A stretch of 64,000 bases of DNA from Geodermatophilus tzadiensis (GCF_003002915.1 NZ_PVTG01000003.1:1-64000), one strand, 5' to 3'. Numbered from the stretch's first letter, positions 9,073 through 16,822 are shown. The notes: generated by a model from the sequence alone, not told the origin. Translations and numbers: made by a program.

Positions 9073-10242
9073 TCAGGCCTTCTGCTTCGACTCCTTCGTC
9101 GGCTCCGGCGGGTCGGGCAGCTCGTCGGCCATCGTGGCGTTGCGCTGGCCCATCGGCACCGGATCGCCCTCGGTGGTGTCCTCCGCCGTCTGGTGCTCGG
9201 CCTCGGAGTTGATCTCCGCGCCGAGCAGCACCAGGTAGCACGTGAGGTACAGCCACAGCATGAGGACGATGACGCCGGCGATGGTCCCGTACGTCTTGTC
9301 GTAGGACCCGAAGTTGTTGACGTAGAAGCTGAAGCCCAGGCTCACCAGCGCCCAGATGACCGTGACGACGATGGCGCCCAGGCTCACCCACTTCAGCTGC
9401 GGGGCGTCCCGGTCGGGGGCGACCCGGTAGACGACGGCGAGGGAGCCGGCGAACACCCCCAGCAGCAGCAGCCAGCGCACGATCTGCGCCAGGACGGTGC
9501 CGACCACCCCCAGCGGCAGCATGTCGAGCACGGCCGGCACCACCGCGACCAGCGCGAAGGTCACCAGCACGAAGACGATCGCGCCGAGGGTCAGCCCCAG
9601 TGCCAGCGCCTTGCGCTTGATGAACGAGCGGGTCTCGACCTCGTCGTAGGCGATGTTGACCGCCGTGATGACGTTGCCGGTGCCACCCGAGGCCGACCAC
9701 AGCGCGCCGAGCACCGAGACCAGCAGCGACAGCGAGAGCGCGCCGCCGCTGTTCTGGGTGATCGACGTCAGCTGGTCGCCGATCAGGCTCGCCGCGCTGT
9801 CGGGCAGCTGCGCCGAGAGGCTCTCCACCTGTTCGGCGACCGTCTCCGGCGAGGCGACCAGGCCGTAGATCGAGATCGTCGCGATCAGCGCCGGGAAGAT
9901 CGCCAGGAAGGCGAAGAACGCGACGCCGCCGGCGATGATCGGCATGTTGTCGGCGTTGTTCTCCGCCCACGCCCGCTTGACGACCTGCTTCCAGCCGCGG
10001 GCGGGGATCTGCGTGGGCCTCTCGGCGTGGACGCCGGGCAGCTCGTGGGGCGAGGGGCCGCCGGGCGGGACGCGGCCCGGGTCGGGCGCGTGCTCGCCAC
10101 GGGCGGTCCGCTCGGTCGCCTCGCGGGCCGCCGCCCGCCGGGCCGCCTTCTCCTCGACCCGCTCGCGGATCCGGTCGACGGCGCTCTCCCGGCGCCGGGC
10201 CGGTGGCCCACCCGCTCGCTCGTCCGGTCGTGTCCGCGTCAT
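9073..10242 (-). CDS. YihY/virulence factor BrkB family membrane protein
   Basis: The 389-residue integral membrane protein has a charged cytoplasmic N-terminus of about 90 residues, then six predicted membrane segments at about 105-345 and a hydrophilic tail. Recognisable family segments are NNADNMPIIAGGVAFFAFLA near the first helix, GTGNVITAVNIAYDEVETRS, and VIVLMLWLYLTCYLVLLGAE at the last helix. The family was once called RNase BN, but it is now seen as a membrane protein of unknown function. GGGAGGG lies before the ATG. It is the last gene of a four-gene minus-strand operon (holin-like, DUF3618, DUF4235, YihY). Confidence 0.9.
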   Translation of the reverse strand: MTRTRPDERAGGPPARRRESAVDRIRERVEEKAARRAAAREATERTARGEHAPDPGRVPPGGPSPHELPGVHAERPTQIPARGWKQVVKRAWAENNADNMPIIAGGVAFFAFLAIFPALIATISIYGLVASPETVAEQVESLSAQLPDSAASLIGDQLTSITQNSGGALSLSLLVSVLGALWSASGGTGNVITAVNIAYDEVETRSFIKRKALALGLTLGAIVFVLVTFALVAVVPAVLDMLPLGVVGTVLAQIVRWLLLLGVFAGSLAVVYRVAPDRDAPQLKWVSLGAIVVTVIWALVSLGFSFYVNNFGSYDKTYGTIAGVIVLMLWLYLTCYLVLLGAEINSEAEHQTAEDTTEGDPVPMGQRNATMADELPDPPEPTKESKQKA

Positions 10243-10258
10243 CCGGTCCCTCCCGGCG

Positions 10259-10549
10259 TCAGTCGCCCGGCCAGCTGCCGGTCAGCTTGGTGAACCCACG
10301 GGCCCCGGCCCGGTCGATGGCGGCCTTCGTCGCGGCGAAGATCGCGCCCTGGATGGCGGCGGCGAGCACCACCTCGCGCATCCGGTACTCGCTCTGCAGG
10401 GCGTCGGGGGCGTCGTCCTCCCCGGAGACCCGCTTCCACACCTGCTTGAACACCGCGCCGGAGATGACGCCGGCGAGGACGCCGCCGATCAGTCCGACCG
10501 GCCGGTAGACCAGCTTCGCGCTCGTGCTGGCACCCCTGCTCTCGCTCAC
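10259..10549 (-). CDS. DUF4235 domain membrane protein
   Basis: The 96-residue protein has a hydrophobic segment at about 17-36 (PVGLIGGVLAGVISGAVFKQ) and a second amphipathic helix at about 60-82 (EVVLAAAIQGAIFAATKAAI). This is the DUF4235 pattern, an actinobacterial family of unknown role. The GTG start overlaps the DUF3618 stop (GTGA), which indicates translational coupling. It is usually found with DUF3618 and holin-like proteins, as here. Confidence 0.85.
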   Translation of the reverse strand: MSESRGASTSAKLVYRPVGLIGGVLAGVISGAVFKQVWKRVSGEDDAPDALQSEYRMREVVLAAAIQGAIFAATKAAIDRAGARGFTKLTGSWPGD

Positions 10550-11010
10550 GACCGCACCCTCCTCGCCCTGCGGCGCGACGTCCGCTTCGTCGTCCTGGCG
10601 TTCCTCGCGACCGCCCGGCGGGCCCGGGCGGCCTCACGGGCCGCCTCCTGGCGGGCACGGCGCGCCTCGGCCCGCGCCTCGGCCAGGGCGGCCCCGCTGC
10701 GCAGGGCGGCCGCCGCGCGGCGGCGCGTGCGCCGGCGCCGCCAGAGGAGCAGTCCGACCAGGCCCACGAGGGCGGCCCCGGCGCCGGCGACGGCCGGCGG
10801 GCTCTCGCGGTAGGTCTCGACGGCGGTGTCGCGGGCGCGCGCGGCGCCCTCCTTGGCCCGGGCCGGGACGTCGAGGCGGTGGCTGAGCTCGTCGACGGTG
10901 CTGGCGAGCTGCTCGCGGGTGGCCTCGATGTCGGCCTTGATGGCGTCGGGGTCGGTGGGACCCTGGCCCGCCGTGTCGTCGGGGCGCGAGGCGCCGGAGG
11001 GGGTGCTCAT
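10546..11010 (-). CDS. DUF3618 domain protein, membrane-anchored
   Basis: The 154-residue protein begins MSTPSGASRPDD. The DUF3618 helix is at about 20-50 (DAIKADIEATREQLASTVDE). One membrane helix follows near 80-97 (AGAGAALVGLVGLLL), then a strongly basic, Arg/Ala-rich cytoplasmic tail with a coiled-coil look. The frame is open up to 11223, but the ATG at 11010 overlaps the holin-like gene's stop (ATGA) and gives the normal family N-terminus. Function unknown; probably envelope-associated. Confidence 0.85.
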   Translation of the reverse strand: MSTPSGASRPDDTAGQGPTDPDAIKADIEATREQLASTVDELSHRLDVPARAKEGAARARDTAVETYRESPPAVAGAGAALVGLVGLLLWRRRRTRRRAAAALRSGAALAEARAEARRARQEAAREAARARRAVARNARTTKRTSRRRARRVRS

Positions 11011-11447
11011 CGGCGCGCACTCTCCCGGACGGTCGCGATGTCGGCCTTGGTGCTGGCGATCGCCTCGGTGGGCACCGGCGGCGTCCCCTTCTGCACGTCC
11101 TTCTTGCCGACCAGGGCGAGCACGCCGGCGGCGGCGAACAGGACGACGGCGACGATCAGCGCGGCCAGCCAGGCCGGCAGCACGAGGTCGAGCAGCAGCA
11201 CGAAGGTCGCCACCAGGACGCACAGCCCGAGGAAGCCGAACAGGCCCGCGCCGCCGAACAGGCCCGCCCCGGTGCCCAGCCGCTTGGCCTTCTGGGTCAT
11301 CTCGGCCTGGGCCAGCCGGGCCTCGTCACGGACGAGGCGGGAGACCTGCTCGGTCAGCTGGCTGATCAGCTGGCCGGTCGAGGCCTCCTCCGTCGTCGTC
11401 GGTGGCGGGGTCGCGCGCGAGGCGCCGCCCGTGGGGGGCGTGGTCAT
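11007..11447 (-). CDS. Holin-superfamily-III-like membrane protein (DUF1469/Holin-X type)
   Basis: The 146-residue protein has a Pro/Thr-rich start, an amphipathic helix GQLISQLTEQVSRLVRDEAR, and two membrane helices at about 63-85 and 90-112. That is the layout of the actinobacterial putative holin superfamily III (phage_holin_3_6). In bacterial chromosomes these are not phage genes; they accompany DUF3618 in envelope or stress operons. The C-terminus (TEAIASTKADIATVRESARR) resembles the DUF3618 helix. GGAGGACCG precedes the ATG. It is the first gene of its operon and has a possible sigma-B/F-type promoter. Confidence 0.85.
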   Translation of the reverse strand: MTTPPTGGASRATPPPTTTEEASTGQLISQLTEQVSRLVRDEARLAQAEMTQKAKRLGTGAGLFGGAGLFGFLGLCVLVATFVLLLDLVLPAWLAALIVAVVLFAAAGVLALVGKKDVQKGTPPVPTEAIASTKADIATVRESARR

Positions 11448-11485
11448 CGGTCCTCCGGTGGTGGCGGGACGGTCGATGACTGCAG

Positions 11486-11510
11486 ATGCCCGGCGGGGAC
11501 CGTGCTAACC
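11486..11510 (-). promoter_or_regulatory. Possible sigma-B/sigma-F-type promoter of the membrane operon
   Basis: On the minus strand GGTT is followed by 15 bases and then GGGCAT. This is close to the actinobacterial stress-sigma pattern GTTT-N15-GGGTA, and it lies about 40 bases before the holin-like start codon. The match is imperfect at both boxes. Confidence 0.35.
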
Positions 11511-11558
11511 CCGGCGCGGGTCACACCCCGGACACGACGGCCCGGGCCGGGTGCTGCC

Positions 11559-11564
11559 TACCCT
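11559..11564 (+). promoter_or_regulatory. -10 box of leaderless promoter (70-residue protein)
   Basis: TACCCT, six bases, then ATG at 11571. Confidence 0.5.
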
Positions 11565-11570
11565 CGCGGC

Positions 11571-11783
11571 ATGACCTGGACGTGGCGGCTCGAGGACTCC
11601 GACGGCGCACCCCTGGACCCGGCCGCCCTGGGCGTCGAGGTGCCGGGGGCGGACAACCAGGGCGACGCCGAGTCCTGGCTGGGCGAGAACTGGCGGGACC
11701 TGCTCGGCCGCGGTGTGGCCGCGGTGAGCCTGTTCGACGGCGACACCCGCGTCTACGGCCCGATGGCCCTGGCCCCGGCCTGA
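11571..11783 (+). CDS. Small conserved-looking hypothetical protein
   Basis: The 70-residue acidic protein begins MTWTWRLEDSDGAPLDP. It contains a Trp-rich stretch (AESWLGENWRDLLGRGV) followed by a beta-like segment (VAAVSLFDGDTRVYGPM). It has no signal peptide or membrane helix. I do not recognise a named family. The ATG is supported by the leaderless -10 box; an upstream in-frame start at 11502 lacks support. It stands alone, divergent from the membrane operon, and its 3' end runs into a hairpin repeat shared with the convergent aldo/keto reductase gene. Confidence 0.65.
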   Translation: MTWTWRLEDSDGAPLDPAALGVEVPGADNQGDAESWLGENWRDLLGRGVAAVSLFDGDTRVYGPMALAPA

Positions 11784-11791
11784 ACCTCGAG

Positions 11792-11868
11792 GAGAGGTCC
11801 AGGCCGGTGGCCTCCCTGCAGGGGCCCACCGCGAGCGTGCGAGTGGTGGGGGGCAGGGAGGTCCTCTC
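11792..11868 (+). repeat. Intergenic hairpin repeat, copy A
   Basis: The outer stem is GAGAGG with CCTCTC. The main stem is CCTCCCTGC (11811-11819) with GCAGGGAGG (11853-11861), nine perfect pairs. An AGGGG bulge follows, and the inner stem is CCCACC with GGTGGG around a GCGAGC-rich loop. It lies between two convergent genes, where it could serve as a bidirectional terminator. Confidence 0.75.
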
Positions 11869-12852
11869 TCAGCCGCGGGCGGTCTTCGCCGGGTCGCGCT
11901 CGACGACGTCGCCGAGCACCTCGTCGATGCGGGCCAGCACGTCGGCCTCGAGCCGGACGCCGGCCGCCTTGACGTTGTCGTGCACCTGCTCGGGGCGGGT
12001 CGCGCCGATGATCGCGGCGGCGACGTTCTCGTTCTGCAGCACCCAGGCCACGGCGAGCTGCGCCATCGACAGGCCGAGGTCGTCGGCGACCGGCCGCAGC
12101 TGCTGCACCCGGGTGAGGACGTCGTCGGTCATGAACCGCCGGATGAACCGCCCGGCCTCCGGATCGGTGGCGCGGCTGCCCTCGGGCGGCTGCTCGCCGG
12201 GGCGGTACTTGCCGGTGAGCACGCCCTGGGCCAGCGGGGACCACACGATCTGCGAGACGCCCTCGCGCTGCGACGTCGGGACGACCTCGTCCTCGATGAC
12301 CCGCCACAGCATCGAGTACTGCGGCTGGCTGCTGATGAGCTGGACGCCGAGGTCGCGCGCGAGCGCGGCGCCGGCGGCGATCTCCTCGGCGCGCCACTCC
12401 GAGACCCCGATGTAGAGCACCTTGCCCGCCCGCACCAGGTCGGCGAAGGCGGTCATCGTCTCCTCCAGCGGCACCGTCTCGTCGTAGCGGTGCGCCTGGT
12501 AGAGGTCGATGTGGTCGGTCTGCAGCCGCCGCAGCGAGGCCTCGCAGCTCTCCTGGATGTGCTTGCGGCCGAGGCCGCGGTCGTTGGGTCCCGGGCCGGT
12601 GGGCCAGTAGACCTTGGTGAACACCTCCAGGCCCTCGCGGCGCTGGCCGGCCAGGGCGCGGCCGAGCACGGACTCGGCGCGGGTGCCGGCGTAGACGTCG
12701 GCGGTGTCGAAGGTCGTGATCCCGGCGTCGAGGGCGGCGCGCACGCAGGCCTGCGCGGCGTCCTCCTCGACCTGGCCCCCGTGGGTGAGCCAGTTGCCGT
12801 AGGCGATCTCGGAGATGGTCAGGCCGGAACGGCCGAGGCGTCGGTACTCCAC
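11869..12852 (-). CDS. Aldo/keto reductase family oxidoreductase
   Basis: The 327-residue NADPH-dependent (beta/alpha)8 barrel protein has the catalytic tetrad: Asp and Tyr in FDTADVYAG, Lys in EVFTKVYWP and His in LYQAHRYDE. The C-terminal cofactor motif AIIGATRPEQVHDN is also present. The start MEYRRLGRSGLTISEI is typical of the voltage-gated potassium-channel beta-like/YghZ branch. Substrate cannot be inferred. The GTG start is preceded by a leaderless -10 box (TAGCGT). It is monocistronic by appearance. Confidence 0.92.
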   Translation of the reverse strand: MEYRRLGRSGLTISEIAYGNWLTHGGQVEEDAAQACVRAALDAGITTFDTADVYAGTRAESVLGRALAGQRREGLEVFTKVYWPTGPGPNDRGLGRKHIQESCEASLRRLQTDHIDLYQAHRYDETVPLEETMTAFADLVRAGKVLYIGVSEWRAEEIAAGAALARDLGVQLISSQPQYSMLWRVIEDEVVPTSQREGVSQIVWSPLAQGVLTGKYRPGEQPPEGSRATDPEAGRFIRRFMTDDVLTRVQQLRPVADDLGLSMAQLAVAWVLQNENVAAAIIGATRPEQVHDNVKAAGVRLEADVLARIDEVLGDVVERDPAKTARG

Positions 12853-12860
12853 GTACCCCG

Positions 12861-12866
12861 ACGCTA
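12861..12866 (-). promoter_or_regulatory. -10 box of leaderless promoter (aldo/keto reductase)
   Basis: TAGCGT on the minus strand, eight bases before the GTG start. Confidence 0.5.
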
Positions 12867-12904
12867 GTGCGGCGGCGCGGGATCGGCCTGCCCGGTCGGG
12901 TCGC

Positions 12905-13519
12905 TCAGACGTCCGCGCCGATGGGCACCTCGGCGCGCGGGAACCGCCACCGGCGGATCATCGTGGCGCGGCTGATGCCGTACCAGACCAGGCCCCGCAT
13001 GCGGTGCGGCTGGTCGGGGAAGCGCTCGAGGACCTTCTTCTTGATCCGCCGGCCGAGGAACACCGAGTCGACGACGATCGCCAGGAAGAAGAAGAACCAG
13101 ACGAAGACGGTGTAGCTCTGCACCGCCGGGTTGGGGATGAAGTACCCGACCAGCACCAGCGCGGCGACGCCGAGGAAGAAGCTGCCGGCGTTGCGGCGGG
13201 CGTCGACGACGTCGCGCACCAGCCGGCGCACCGGGCCGCGGTCGCGGGCGGGCAGGTACTGCTCCTCGCCGCGCGCCATCCCGGCCCGGGTCTGCGCGCG
13301 CCGTGACGCCTGCTGCTCCCGCTGCCGCTTGTAGGCCTCCTTGCGCGTGGTCGGAGGCGGCGGCGGGGGACCGGGACGGCGACCCTGGGCCTCGACGCGC
13401 TTGGGCGTGGGCCGGCCCTTGCCGGTGGCCTTCACCAGCTGCGGGGTCAGGTCGGCGGCGTCGTCCGGGACGGTCGTCGTGGCGGCGCGGTCCCGGCGCC
13501 CGGGCAGGCGGAACTTCAC
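12905..13519 (-). CDS. DUF3043 domain membrane protein
   Basis: The 204-residue protein has a basic, Pro-rich N-terminus (TGKGRPTPKRVEAQGRR, then a run of prolines and TTRKEAYKRQREQQASRR). The family segment PARDRGPVRRLVRDVVDARR and two membrane helices at about 120-160 (GSFFLGVAALVLVGYF and a Phe-rich VFVWFFFFLAIVVD) follow. Its end is LVWYGISRATMIRRWRFPR. This is the actinobacterial DUF3043 pattern, of unknown function. The true start is GTG 13519, preceded by TAGACT seven bases upstream; the open frame continues to 14047 only by chance. In many actinobacteria it is likewise divergent from the erpA-type gene. Confidence 0.88.
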   Translation of the reverse strand: MKFRLPGRRDRAATTTVPDDAADLTPQLVKATGKGRPTPKRVEAQGRRPGPPPPPPTTRKEAYKRQREQQASRRAQTRAGMARGEEQYLPARDRGPVRRLVRDVVDARRNAGSFFLGVAALVLVGYFIPNPAVQSYTVFVWFFFFLAIVVDSVFLGRRIKKKVLERFPDQPHRMRGLVWYGISRATMIRRWRFPRAEVPIGADV

Positions 13520-13526
13520 GGCCGGC

Positions 13527-13532
13527 AGTCTA
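13527..13532 (-). promoter_or_regulatory. -10 box of leaderless DUF3043 promoter
   Basis: TAGACT on the minus strand, seven bases before GTG 13519. Confidence 0.5.
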
Positions 13533-13543
13533 CGTGCGTCCTC

Positions 13544-13563
13544 GCGGGGGACTGGTCCCCCGC
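13544..13563. promoter_or_regulatory. 20-base palindrome in the DUF3043/erpA divergent promoter (candidate operator)
   Basis: Nine-base perfect arms (GCGGGGGAC and GTCCCCCGC) flank TG. It overlaps the -35 position of the probable erpA promoter and also lies directly upstream of the DUF3043 -10 box, so one regulator could act on both genes. The architecture (9-2-9) equals that of the lpd palindrome, although the sequence differs. Confidence 0.45.
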
Positions 13564-13574
13564 GGTGCGCGCCG

Positions 13575-13580
13575 TACAGT
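13575..13580 (+). promoter_or_regulatory. Probable -10 box of erpA promoter
   Basis: TACAGT lies about 95 bases before the erpA ATG, which predicts a leader of roughly 85 bases. The -35 region is covered by the palindrome at 13544-13563. Confidence 0.4.
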
Positions 13581-13595
13581 GGGAAGGGGCATCGG

Positions 13596-13619
13596 AACAC
13601 CACCGGCCACGGCGGTGTT
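13596..13619 (+). other. Leader hairpin of erpA
   Basis: AACACCACCG pairs with CGGCGGTGTT around a GCCA loop, with a single A-C mismatch. It lies in the predicted erpA leader, about 55 bases before the start codon. No known riboswitch matches. Confidence 0.4.
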
Positions 13620-13672
13620 GCTCCGCGGCAGGGAGTGCGCAACGGACGCCCTCGGATGTGGGAGGACAGAAC

Positions 13673-14029
13673 ATGACGGTGCAGGACACCGAGACCCCCG
13701 GCAGCACCGGCGTGCTGCTGAGTGACCCGGCCGCCTCGAAGGTCAAGGCGCTGCTGGACCAGGAGGGCCGCGACGACCTGCGTCTGCGCATCGCCGTCCA
13801 GCCCGGTGGCTGCTCCGGCCTGCGCTACCAGCTCTTCTTCGACGAGCGGTTCCTCGACGGCGACCAGACCTACGAGTTCGGTGGCGTCGAGGTCATCGTC
13901 GACCGGATGAGCGGCCCGTACCTGGGCGGCGCGGTGATCGACTTCGTCGACACCATCGAGAAGCAGGGCTTCACGATCGACAACCCGAACGCGCAGGGCT
14001 CCTGCGCCTGCGGGGACTCGTTCCACTGA
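13673..14029 (+). CDS. erpA: Iron-sulfur cluster insertion protein (HesB/IscA/ErpA family)
   Basis: The 118-residue A-type Fe-S carrier delivers clusters to apo-proteins such as respiratory and TCA enzymes. The three conserved cysteines are present: C47 in VQPGGCSGLRY and C111/C113 in the C-terminal GSCACGDSFH. The ATG at 13673 is preceded by GGAGG (13661-13665). The frame is open further upstream, but without a start signal. It stands alone, next to asnB and the cytochrome genes, as the orthologue Rv2204c does in M. tuberculosis. A strong terminator follows 20 bases after the stop. Confidence 0.95.
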   Translation: MTVQDTETPGSTGVLLSDPAASKVKALLDQEGRDDLRLRIAVQPGGCSGLRYQLFFDERFLDGDQTYEFGGVEVIVDRMSGPYLGGAVIDFVDTIEKQGFTIDNPNAQGSCACGDSFH

Positions 14030-14049
14030 GCCCGCGCGCCTGAACACGA

Positions 14050-14087
14050 GAACGGCGCCCGTCCCCGGCTGGGGACGGGCGCCGTTC
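14050..14087. terminator. Bidirectional hairpin terminator between erpA and asnB
   Basis: Seventeen perfect pairs (GAACGGCGCCCGTCCCC with its complement) close a GGCT tetraloop. The genes on both sides end here. Confidence 0.85.
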
Positions 14088-14095
14088 CGCGTCTG

Positions 14096-16030
14096 TCAGA
14101 GCTTGACCGGGTAGACCGTCTCCGGGACGTCGACGGCGATCCGCTCCTCGACGAAGATCCCGTGCCAGACCATGAAGACCAGCACCGACCACAGCTGGCG
14201 GGCGACCCGCTTGCTGGGCACCTCCTCGGCGCGCAGCCGGTCGAGCAGGCCGAGGACGACGTCGCGGTCGAGCCACTGCTGGGTCTGGCTGTCGGTGACG
14301 ATGCCGCGGGCCCAGTCGTGCAGCGGGCCGGCGAGGAAGTCCGCCGTCGGCACGGGGAAGCCCAGCTTGCGCCGGTTCATGATCCGCGGCGGGACGATCT
14401 GGCGCATCGCCTGGCGCAGCGCGTACTTGGTGGCGTCCCCGCGGCGGGGCACCCGCTGCTCGACCGGCAGCGAGCTGGCGACGGCGAACACCTCGGGGTC
14501 GAGGAAGGGCACCCGCAGCTCGAGGGAGTTGGCCATGGTCATCTTGTCGGCCTTGACCAGGATGTCGCCGCGCAGCCAGGTGAACAGGTCGACGTACTGC
14601 ATCGCCGTCACGTCGTCGTAGCCGGCCTCGCGGGTGCGCCGGTAGAGGTCCTCGGTGACGGCGACGTGCGAGAGGTCGGGGTCGCGGCCGGGCAGCAGCG
14701 CGGCGAGCTCCTCGTCGCGCATGTTGCGGGCGTTGCCGTAGTAGCGCTGCTCGAGCGGGGTGGCCGCCCGGCGCAGCAGGTCCTGGCCGCGGACGCCCTC
14801 GGGGAGCAGGTCGGCGATCCGGGCCATCGCGCGGCGGCCGGCGGGGGGCAGCCCCGACGCCCAGGCCAGGCTGATCGGCTCGCGGTAGATGGTGTAGCCG
14901 CCGAACAGCTCGTCGGCGCCCTCACCGGAGAGCACGACCTTCACGTGCTTGCGCGCCTCGCGGGCCACGAAGTACAGCGGCACGAGCGCGGGGTCGGCGA
15001 CCGGGTCGTCGAGGTACCAGACGACCTCGGGGATGGCCGCGGCGAACTCCTCCGCGGTGACCTCCACCGGCACGTGCCGCACGCCCAGGATGGACGCCGA
15101 CTCCGCGGCGATCTCGATCTCCGACTGCGCCTGCCGCTGGAAGCCGACCGTGAACGTCATCAGGTCGGGGTTGTAGCGGTGCGCCAGCGCGGCGATCGCG
15201 GTCGAGTCGATGCCGCTGGAGAGGAACGACCCGACGGTGACGTCGGCGCGCATGTGCTTGGCCACCGACTCGTCGAGGACGTCGGCGATGCGGTCGTAGA
15301 GCTCCTGCTCGCCCCCGGCGGGCACCGGCTGCGGCCGCCACGCCGGGTGGAAGTAGCGCGCGGTGGACAGCTCGCCGTCGACGACGGTGAAGCTGGTGCC
15401 GCTCTCGATCCGACGGATGCCGCGGTGCAGCGTCGCGGGCTCGGGCACGTACTGCAGCGTCAGGTAGTGCTGCAGCGAGGCCGGGTCCACGCCGCCGGCC
15501 GCCGCGCTGCCGCCGAGCAGTTGCAGCAGGGCCTTCTTCTCCGAGCTGAAGACCAGGCCGCCGTCGGCCAGGCGCGCGGTGAACAGCGGCTTGATGCCGA
15601 ACGGGTCGCGGGCGCCGAAGGCGGTGCGGGTGTGGGTGTCCCAGATGACGAAGGAGAACATCCCGCGCAGCCGGCGGACGACGTCCTGACCCCACAGGTG
15701 GTAGCCGGCGACGATCGTCTCGGTGTCGCCGTGCGTGGCCAGCTGCGCGCCGGCGGCGGCCAGCTCCTCGCGCAGCTCGACGTAGTTGTAGATCTCGCCG
15801 TTGAACAGGATCCGGTAGCGGTCACCGGCGTAGGGGAGGGGCTGCGGGCTGCCCTCGACGTCGATGATCGACAACCGGTTGAAGCCCAGGACGACGTTGG
15901 CGTCGGACCACACGGCGGTGTCGTCGGGGCCGCGGTGGTGCAGGCAGTGCAGCGCCTCGCGGACGCCGTCGACACGGTCGTCGTCGACCCGGGGGGCGTC
16001 GGTGGACAGGTAGGCCAGCAGGCCGCACAT
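14096..16030 (-). CDS. asnB: Asparagine synthetase, glutamine-hydrolysing
   Basis: The 644-residue enzyme makes asparagine from aspartate, glutamine and ATP. The Ntn glutaminase domain starts MCGLLAYL, with Cys2 as nucleophile after Met removal, and has FNRLSIID, FNGEIYNYVELREE and THGDTETIVAGY. The synthetase domain carries the PP-loop SSGIDSTAIAAL and SGEGADELFGGYTIYREP. Length and both domains are complete. The start codon is fixed by the need for Cys at position 2. It lies between erpA and the cytochrome oxidase genes, as in mycobacteria, where AsnB homologues have been linked to amidation of cell-wall meso-DAP; that role here is inference. Confidence 0.95.
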   Translation of the reverse strand: MCGLLAYLSTDAPRVDDDRVDGVREALHCLHHRGPDDTAVWSDANVVLGFNRLSIIDVEGSPQPLPYAGDRYRILFNGEIYNYVELREELAAAGAQLATHGDTETIVAGYHLWGQDVVRRLRGMFSFVIWDTHTRTAFGARDPFGIKPLFTARLADGGLVFSSEKKALLQLLGGSAAAGGVDPASLQHYLTLQYVPEPATLHRGIRRIESGTSFTVVDGELSTARYFHPAWRPQPVPAGGEQELYDRIADVLDESVAKHMRADVTVGSFLSSGIDSTAIAALAHRYNPDLMTFTVGFQRQAQSEIEIAAESASILGVRHVPVEVTAEEFAAAIPEVVWYLDDPVADPALVPLYFVAREARKHVKVVLSGEGADELFGGYTIYREPISLAWASGLPPAGRRAMARIADLLPEGVRGQDLLRRAATPLEQRYYGNARNMRDEELAALLPGRDPDLSHVAVTEDLYRRTREAGYDDVTAMQYVDLFTWLRGDILVKADKMTMANSLELRVPFLDPEVFAVASSLPVEQRVPRRGDATKYALRQAMRQIVPPRIMNRRKLGFPVPTADFLAGPLHDWARGIVTDSQTQQWLDRDVVLGLLDRLRAEEVPSKRVARQLWSVLVFMVWHGIFVEERIAVDVPETVYPVKL

Positions 16031-16085
16031 AGGGCGCAGGTCTCCGGAGGTCTCGGCTCGAGCCCGGCCGGGGGCCGGGGCGGGA

Positions 16086-16460
16086 TCAGACGCGCTCGCC
16101 GGCGCGGGTCTTGCGGGTGGCGATCCGCTCGGCGACGAAGGACAGGAGCGGGACCGTCCCCGCCAGCAGGATGAGCACCGTGCCGCGCAGCGTCCAGCGG
16201 GCGCGCAGGGCGAGGTCGCAGGCGGTCACGAAGAAGATGGCGTACAGCCACCCGTGCAGGGTGCCGATCACCGCGACCGGCTCGTCGACGCCGCCGAGGT
16301 ACTTGACCGGCACGGCGACGAGCACGAGCGCGACGAGCAGCACGCCCACCACCCAGGCCATGACCCGGTAGCGGGTCAGCGCCGCGGGGACGCCCTGCCC
16401 GACCCGGCGGGCGAGCGCGTGCGGCAGCCGGCTGCGCTCGGCGGTGCGCTCAGCGGCCAC
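16086..16460 (-). CDS. DUF3817 domain membrane protein
   Basis: The 124-residue protein has three predicted membrane helices at about 34-52, 65-85 and 92-108. The family segments RYRVMAWVVGVLLVALV, VAVIGTLHGWLYAIFFV and GTVPLLSFVAERIA are present. DUF3817 proteins are small actinobacterial membrane proteins of unknown function, often near respiratory genes. Its start overlaps the preceding gene by 11 bases on the same strand, so the two are probably co-translated. Confidence 0.88.
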   Translation of the reverse strand: MAAERTAERSRLPHALARRVGQGVPAALTRYRVMAWVVGVLLVALVLVAVPVKYLGGVDEPVAVIGTLHGWLYAIFFVTACDLALRARWTLRGTVLILLAGTVPLLSFVAERIATRKTRAGERV

Positions 16461-16815
16461 CGGGACCCCGCTGGCCCAGCGCCCGCTCGTTCAGCTCGGC
16501 GAGGTAGGCGTTGTACGCGGCCAGCTCGGGGTCGCCCGAGGTGTCGATGCGCGGGCGCTGGTAGAGCACGACGGCGTTGCCGGGCTCGTCCTCGTCCGGG
16601 TCGCGGTGCAGCTCCTCGCGCACCATGCGCACGTAGAACCACAGGCCCATGAAGCCGTAGAGGGGCCACTGCAGCGCGTAGCTCCAGTTCACCGCGCCGC
16701 CGCCGTCCTCGGCCTTGCCCAGCTGCCAGAAGCCGAGGAAGAAGGTGCCGACGAAGAGCGCGGCGACGAGCAGGTGCAGCAGCACCCAGCGGGGGGTCAG
16801 CAGCCGCGTCCACAC
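16450..16815 (-). CDS. Small two-helix membrane protein, SURF1-like N-terminus
   Basis: The 121-residue protein begins MWTRLLTPRWVLLHLLVAAL. The PRW-LHL motif followed by a hydrophobic helix and LGFWQLGKAED resembles the first helix of SURF1-type oxidase assembly proteins. A second helix (ALQWPLYGFMGLWFYVRMV) follows, and then a hydrophilic tail with ELAAYNAYLAELNERALG. It is too short to be SURF1 itself. Its position beside ctaC and in front of DUF3817 suggests a role connected with the respiratory chain, but I cannot name a function. Start: GTG with TAGAGT seven bases upstream. Confidence 0.75.
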   Translation of the reverse strand: MWTRLLTPRWVLLHLLVAALFVGTFFLGFWQLGKAEDGGGAVNWSYALQWPLYGFMGLWFYVRMVREELHRDPDEDEPGNAVVLYQRPRIDTSGDPELAAYNAYLAELNERALGQRGPGGR

Positions 16816-16822
16816 GCCTCCG

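Noticed and set aside
11007-11447. Prophage lysis gene (holin)
   Set aside because: Holin-superfamily-III proteins of this type are chromosomal in actinobacteria and occur with DUF3618; no phage genes are nearby.
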